Source: Alistipes sp. (GTDB lineage: Bacteria > Bacteroidota > Bacteroidia > Bacteroidales > Rikenellaceae). Taken from it: 7,958 nucleotides of DNA. The notes under the pieces were generated by a model. That model was not told where the DNA came from, did not search any database, and saw only the letters and a program-made list of their open reading frames with translations. The translations under genes and the position numbers were made by a program. Below, piece by piece: positions 5,590 through 7,958 of the stretch (its first letter is position 1; the number at the start of each line of letters is the position of its first letter). The stretch spans positions 1 through 7,958 of the forward strand of contig JAFNUH010000194.1 in the NCBI GenBank assembly GCA_017384185.1. Direction: 5' to 3'.

Positions 5590-6993
5590 TTAGAACTTGA
5601 AGAACTCTCGGGCGTTGTTGTAGCTGATATTCTCAACCATCTGCCCCAACCACTCTATCTCGCTGGCGGGCAGAAGACCTGCCTCAACGTCGGCGCCAAT
5701 CAAATTACACAGCGTGCGACGGAAATACTCGTGGCGAGGATAGCTCAGGAACGAACGTGAGTCGGTAAGCATACCCACAAAGCGGCTCAGCAGACCCAAC
5801 ACCGAGAGCGAATTCATCTGTCGCTCCATACCATCCTTCTGGTCGAGGAACCACCAGCCTGAGCCAAACTGAATCTTGCCCGCCGTAACGCCATCCTGGA
5901 AGTTGCCAATCATCGTAGCAATCATCTCGTTGTCTCGGGGGTTGATATTATATAATATAGTCTTGGTAAGCTTGCCCTGCACATCCAGACGGTCGAGGAA
6001 CTTCGACAGGCTCTTTGCCGTGTTGGCATCGCCGATAGAGTCGAAGCCCGTATCGGGACCCAGCAACGCCATCATACGGCTATTGTTGTTACGGATGGGT
6101 CCGTAGTGGAACTGCTGTGTCCAGCCCGTCTCCCAATCCATAATACCAAACTCAACGAGCATTGCGCTCTTATACTTGCGTATCTCCAAATCTGACAACT
6201 CGCCGCCGCCATAGACCTTCGCAAAGATAGCCTCAATCTCCGCCGCAGTATAATCCTCAGCGTAGAACTCCTCCACACCGTGGTCGCTCAGGCGGCAACC
6301 TACGCTCTCGAAGAAGCGGTGACGCTCACGCAGGGCATCCAGCAACGTAGCAAATGAACGAATCTCCACGCCCGACACCTCCGACAACTTGTCGATATAC
6401 GCCTTAAACGCCGCAGGGCTCTCGACAGCCATAGCCTTATCGGGTCGCCACGTAGGCAGCACCTTGCACTCGAAGCCCGACTCCTTGCACTTGATGTGGT
6501 GCTCCAGAGAATCGACAGGATCGTCCGTAGTGCAGACCACCTCAACATTATAGTGGCGCATAAGACCTCGTGCCGAGTACTCAGGCTGCTGCAACATCTC
6601 CGAACAACGGTCGTAGATAGAGCGTGCCGTGGCGGGTGAGAGCAGGCGCTCCTCGCCAAAGGCGGTCTTAAGCTCAAGGTGTGTCCAATGGTAGAGCGGG
6701 TTACGCATTGTATAGGGCACGGTCTCCGCCCACTTCTCGAACTTCTCCCAATCCGACGCATCGCCCGTGCAGTAGCGCTCGGCAACGCCATTCGTGCGCA
6801 TAGCACGCCACTTATAGTGGTCGCCCGCAAGCCAGATTTCCGAGAGGTTGCGGAACTGATGGTCCGAAGCTACATATTCGGGGTCGAGGTGGCAATGGTA
6901 GTCGATGATAGGCATCTTAGCTGCGTGGTCGTGGTAAAGACGCTCTGCCGTAGGGCTTTGCAGCAAGAAATTGGAGTCGTTAAACTGTTTCAC
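5590..6993 (-). CDS. uxaC: Uronate isomerase (glucuronate/galacturonate isomerase)
   Basis: Amidohydrolase-superfamily enzyme of 467 residues that converts D-glucuronate to D-fructuronate and D-galacturonate to D-tagaturonate in the cytosol. Numbered from the GTG, the metal-site HxH is H33/H35 in IDYHCHLDP. Also visible are HYKWRAMRTNGV, NPLYHWTHLEL, CTTDDPVDSL, HYGPIRNNN and the C-terminal DSR pair D411/R413 in LTDSRSF. Length is standard. The start is unusual. An in-frame TAA lies at 7008-7006, and only TTG (6999) and GTG (6993) precede VKQFNDSNFLLQ. I chose GTG because it aligns with the MKKFMDENFLLQ-type start I recall from Bacteroides UxaC. TTG would add two residues. A near-consensus promoter is upstream and a terminator downstream, so it is probably monocistronic. 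Its pathway partners here are eda and the transporter. Confidence 0.96.
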   Translation of the reverse strand: MKQFNDSNFLLQSPTAERLYHDHAAKMPIIDYHCHLDPEYVASDHQFRNLSEIWLAGDHYKWRAMRTNGVAERYCTGDASDWEKFEKWAETVPYTMRNPLYHWTHLELKTAFGEERLLSPATARSIYDRCSEMLQQPEYSARGLMRHYNVEVVCTTDDPVDSLEHHIKCKESGFECKVLPTWRPDKAMAVESPAAFKAYIDKLSEVSGVEIRSFATLLDALRERHRFFESVGCRLSDHGVEEFYAEDYTAAEIEAIFAKVYGGGELSDLEIRKYKSAMLVEFGIMDWETGWTQQFHYGPIRNNNSRMMALLGPDTGFDSIGDANTAKSLSKFLDRLDVQGKLTKTILYNINPRDNEMIATMIGNFQDGVTAGKIQFGSGWWFLDQKDGMERQMNSLSVLGLLSRFVGMLTDSRSFLSYPRHEYFRRTLCNLIGADVEAGLLPASEIEWLGQMVENISYNNAREFFKF

Positions 6994-7021
6994 GGTCAAA
7001 AAGTTTTAGTGTTCATTTAGG

Positions 7022-7053
7022 CAAATATAATTAATTATTAGATAAAAATCAAT
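7022..7053 (-). promoter_or_regulatory. Promoter of uxaC
   Basis: On the - strand, ATTG (7053-7050) is followed after 20 nt by TATATTTG (7029-7022), a full match to the TAnnTTTG -7 box. Transcription should start around 7015-7018, giving a leader of roughly 20-25 nt before the GTG. I see no clear operator palindrome; CGCC-GT-GGCG (7067-7076) upstream is the only dyad-like candidate. Confidence 0.75.
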
Positions 7054-7115
7054 CCTCACGCAAAAACGCCGTGGCGAAATGGGCGATAAATTTTATTTTT
7101 TCGGGTTTGTTTTAG

Positions 7116-7123
7116 TATCTTTA
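7116..7123 (+). promoter_or_regulatory. Possible -7 element upstream of the DUF3127 gene
   Basis: TATCTTTA matches TAnnTTTG in all but the last base and lies 41 nt before the ATG. The -33 region, about 20 nt further up, is only T-rich without a clear TTG, so this is a weak call. Confidence 0.4.
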
Positions 7124-7164
7124 CACCACGAAACAAAGATTTAACAACAAAAATTATCTGTATT

Positions 7165-7539
7165 ATGGAATTTGAAGGCGTAGTTTACAAAATAATGCCC
7201 GCCACAAAGGGCACATCGGCTCGTGGCGACTGGCAGCGTCAGGAGGTAATCTTCGAGTTGCCACAGGAGTTTTCTCGCAAGATATGTGTTATCTTCTTCA
7301 ACAAGGAGTCGGACGTAGCTCGTCTGCGTGAGGGTATGACCTGCACCGTATCGGTAAACATCGAGTCACGTGAGTACAACGGCAAGTGGTACACCGACGT
7401 GCGTGCTTGGCGTGTACAGCCCAAGCAGGAGGAGGCTACCGCAGCCCCCGCAATGCCCGATATGCCACCCTTCGGCGAGGAGCCTCAGTATGCTGCGCCC
7501 GCAGCGCCGATAGCCGAGGTTGATGACCTGCCGTTCTAA
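7165..7539 (+). CDS. DUF3127-family protein, OB-fold-like with an SSB-type C-terminal tail
   Basis: Small cytosolic protein of 124 residues. Residues 1-86 form the conserved domain: EGVVYKI at the start, GDWQRQEVIFELPQ (21-34), FFNKESDVARLREGMTCTVSVNIESREYNGKWYTDVRAWRV. This is a beta-strand pattern like an OB fold. It is followed by a low-complexity Pro/Ala/Met linker (about 87-117) and the acidic tip EVDDLPF (118-124). That layout of nucleic-acid-binding-type fold, flexible linker and DD-hydrophobic-PF end mirrors bacterial SSB, whose last residues are DDDIPF in E. coli. I recognise DUF3127 by pattern; DNA binding or recruitment of SSB partners is inference. The gene is monocistronic, with its own leader and a terminator 12 nt after the stop. 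Start ATG 7165 is the only sensible choice. Confidence 0.92.
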   Translation: MEFEGVVYKIMPATKGTSARGDWQRQEVIFELPQEFSRKICVIFFNKESDVARLREGMTCTVSVNIESREYNGKWYTDVRAWRVQPKQEEATAAPAMPDMPPFGEEPQYAAPAAPIAEVDDLPF

Positions 7540-7550
7540 CAACGGAATAA

Positions 7551-7584
7551 AAAAACTCCCGAGCCTTACGGTTCGGGAGTTTTT
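7551..7584. terminator. Bidirectional terminator between DUF3127 and FKBP genes
   Basis: A 15-bp stem (7551-7565 with 7570-7584) has core ACTCCCGAGCC/GGTTCGGGAGT, a 4-nt loop ttac and one G-U pair. A-run on one flank and T-run on the other give a T-tract in both directions, fitting the convergent genes on each side. Confidence 0.93.
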
Positions 7585-7601
7585 ATCTACTACTTTTGTT
7601 T

Positions 7602-7958
7602 TTACTCTGCCTGCTTGAACTCTCTCTTCTCGCCATCAGCCTCTGCGGGAGCAGCCTCGGGAGCACCAGCAACAGTTACATCGTGCAACTCAACCTTGAA
7701 CTCGAGAGCAGCGTTGGGACCAATCAAGCCACCACCATTGCCATAAACGCCATAGCCGAGCTCTGCGGGAATCCAGAGTGTAATCTGACCACCCTTGCCT
7801 ACCAACTGAAGACCCTCAGTCCAGCCAGCGATAACGCCTGAGAGGGGGAACTCAGCAGCCTGACCACGCTCGTATGATGAATCGAAGATAGTACCATCCT
7901 GCAAGCGACCCTCATAGTCAACCTTTACACGGTCGTTAGCAGTAGGCTTAATGCTCTC
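7602..7958 (-). CDS. FKBP-type peptidyl-prolyl cis-trans isomerase (C-terminal part; runs off the window)
   Basis: Open frame of 118 codons plus stop with no start inside the window; the 5' end lies beyond position 7958. It encodes a nearly complete FKBP domain. The strands are KVDYEGRLQDGTIFDSSY and AEFPLSGVIAGWTEGLQLV, then ITLWIPAELGYG and ALEFKVELHDV. The active-site aromatic set is present: Tyr of VDYEG, Phe-Asp of IFDSS, Phe of EFPL, Val-Ile and Trp of GVIAGW, Tyr of GYG. After the domain comes a short Ala/Glu-rich tail ending KREFKQAE. FKBPs of this layout (FkpA/Mip-like) catalyse proline isomerisation during folding, often in the periplasm. The missing N-terminus, which would show a signal peptide or dimerisation helix, prevents deciding location. 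Confidence 0.93.
   Translation of the reverse strand, partial: ESIKPTANDRVKVDYEGRLQDGTIFDSSYERGQAAEFPLSGVIAGWTEGLQLVGKGGQITLWIPAELGYGVYGNGGGLIGPNAALEFKVELHDVTVAGAPEAAPAEADGEKREFKQAE

Overview
The window reads as chromosomal DNA of a gut-type Bacteroidales bacterium. Three things point there. Start codons lack Shine-Dalgarno sequences and sit in A/T-rich leaders. Promoters fit the Bacteroidetes pattern TTG/TTTG, about 20 nt, TAnnTTTG. The gene content is also typical: small surface-type lipoproteins, a DUF3127 protein and Bacteroides-like hexuronate genes. I cannot fix the genus.

Left part (1-2190, + strand): KDPG aldolase (eda) and an ExuT-like MFS transporter form an operon that ends at a strong terminator. 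Positions 2191-2310 hold a promoter and leader for a small orphan lipoprotein (2310-2678). Positions 2679-3037 carry no gene but are rich in hairpins, including a bidirectional terminator between convergent genes.

Centre (3038-5461, - strand): a tightly packed four-gene operon of three paralogous lipoproteins of about 150 residues, followed by a radical SAM/SPASM enzyme. The genes are separated by 2 nt, then a 4-nt overlap, then a 1-nt overlap. I recognise this as the uncharacterised rSAM/lipoprotein pairing (TIGR04133 enzyme with TIGR04134 lipoproteins, names from memory). It is the most interesting part of the window: a cytosolic radical enzyme apparently dedicated to surface lipoproteins whose modification is unknown. 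Its promoter spacer is built of A/T homopolymers and an exact 18-bp direct repeat.

Right part: uronate isomerase (uxaC, - strand) has a near-consensus promoter and a non-ATG start. A DUF3127 protein (+) with an SSB-like acidic tail follows. A bidirectional terminator separates it from an FKBP-type prolyl isomerase (-) that runs off the right edge.

Eda, the transporter and UxaC belong to one pathway: uptake of glucuronate/galacturonate, isomerisation, and final cleavage of KDPG to pyruvate and glyceraldehyde-3-phosphate. The rSAM/lipoprotein operon and the orphan lipoprotein lie between its two halves. Nothing in the sequence links them to sugar metabolism.
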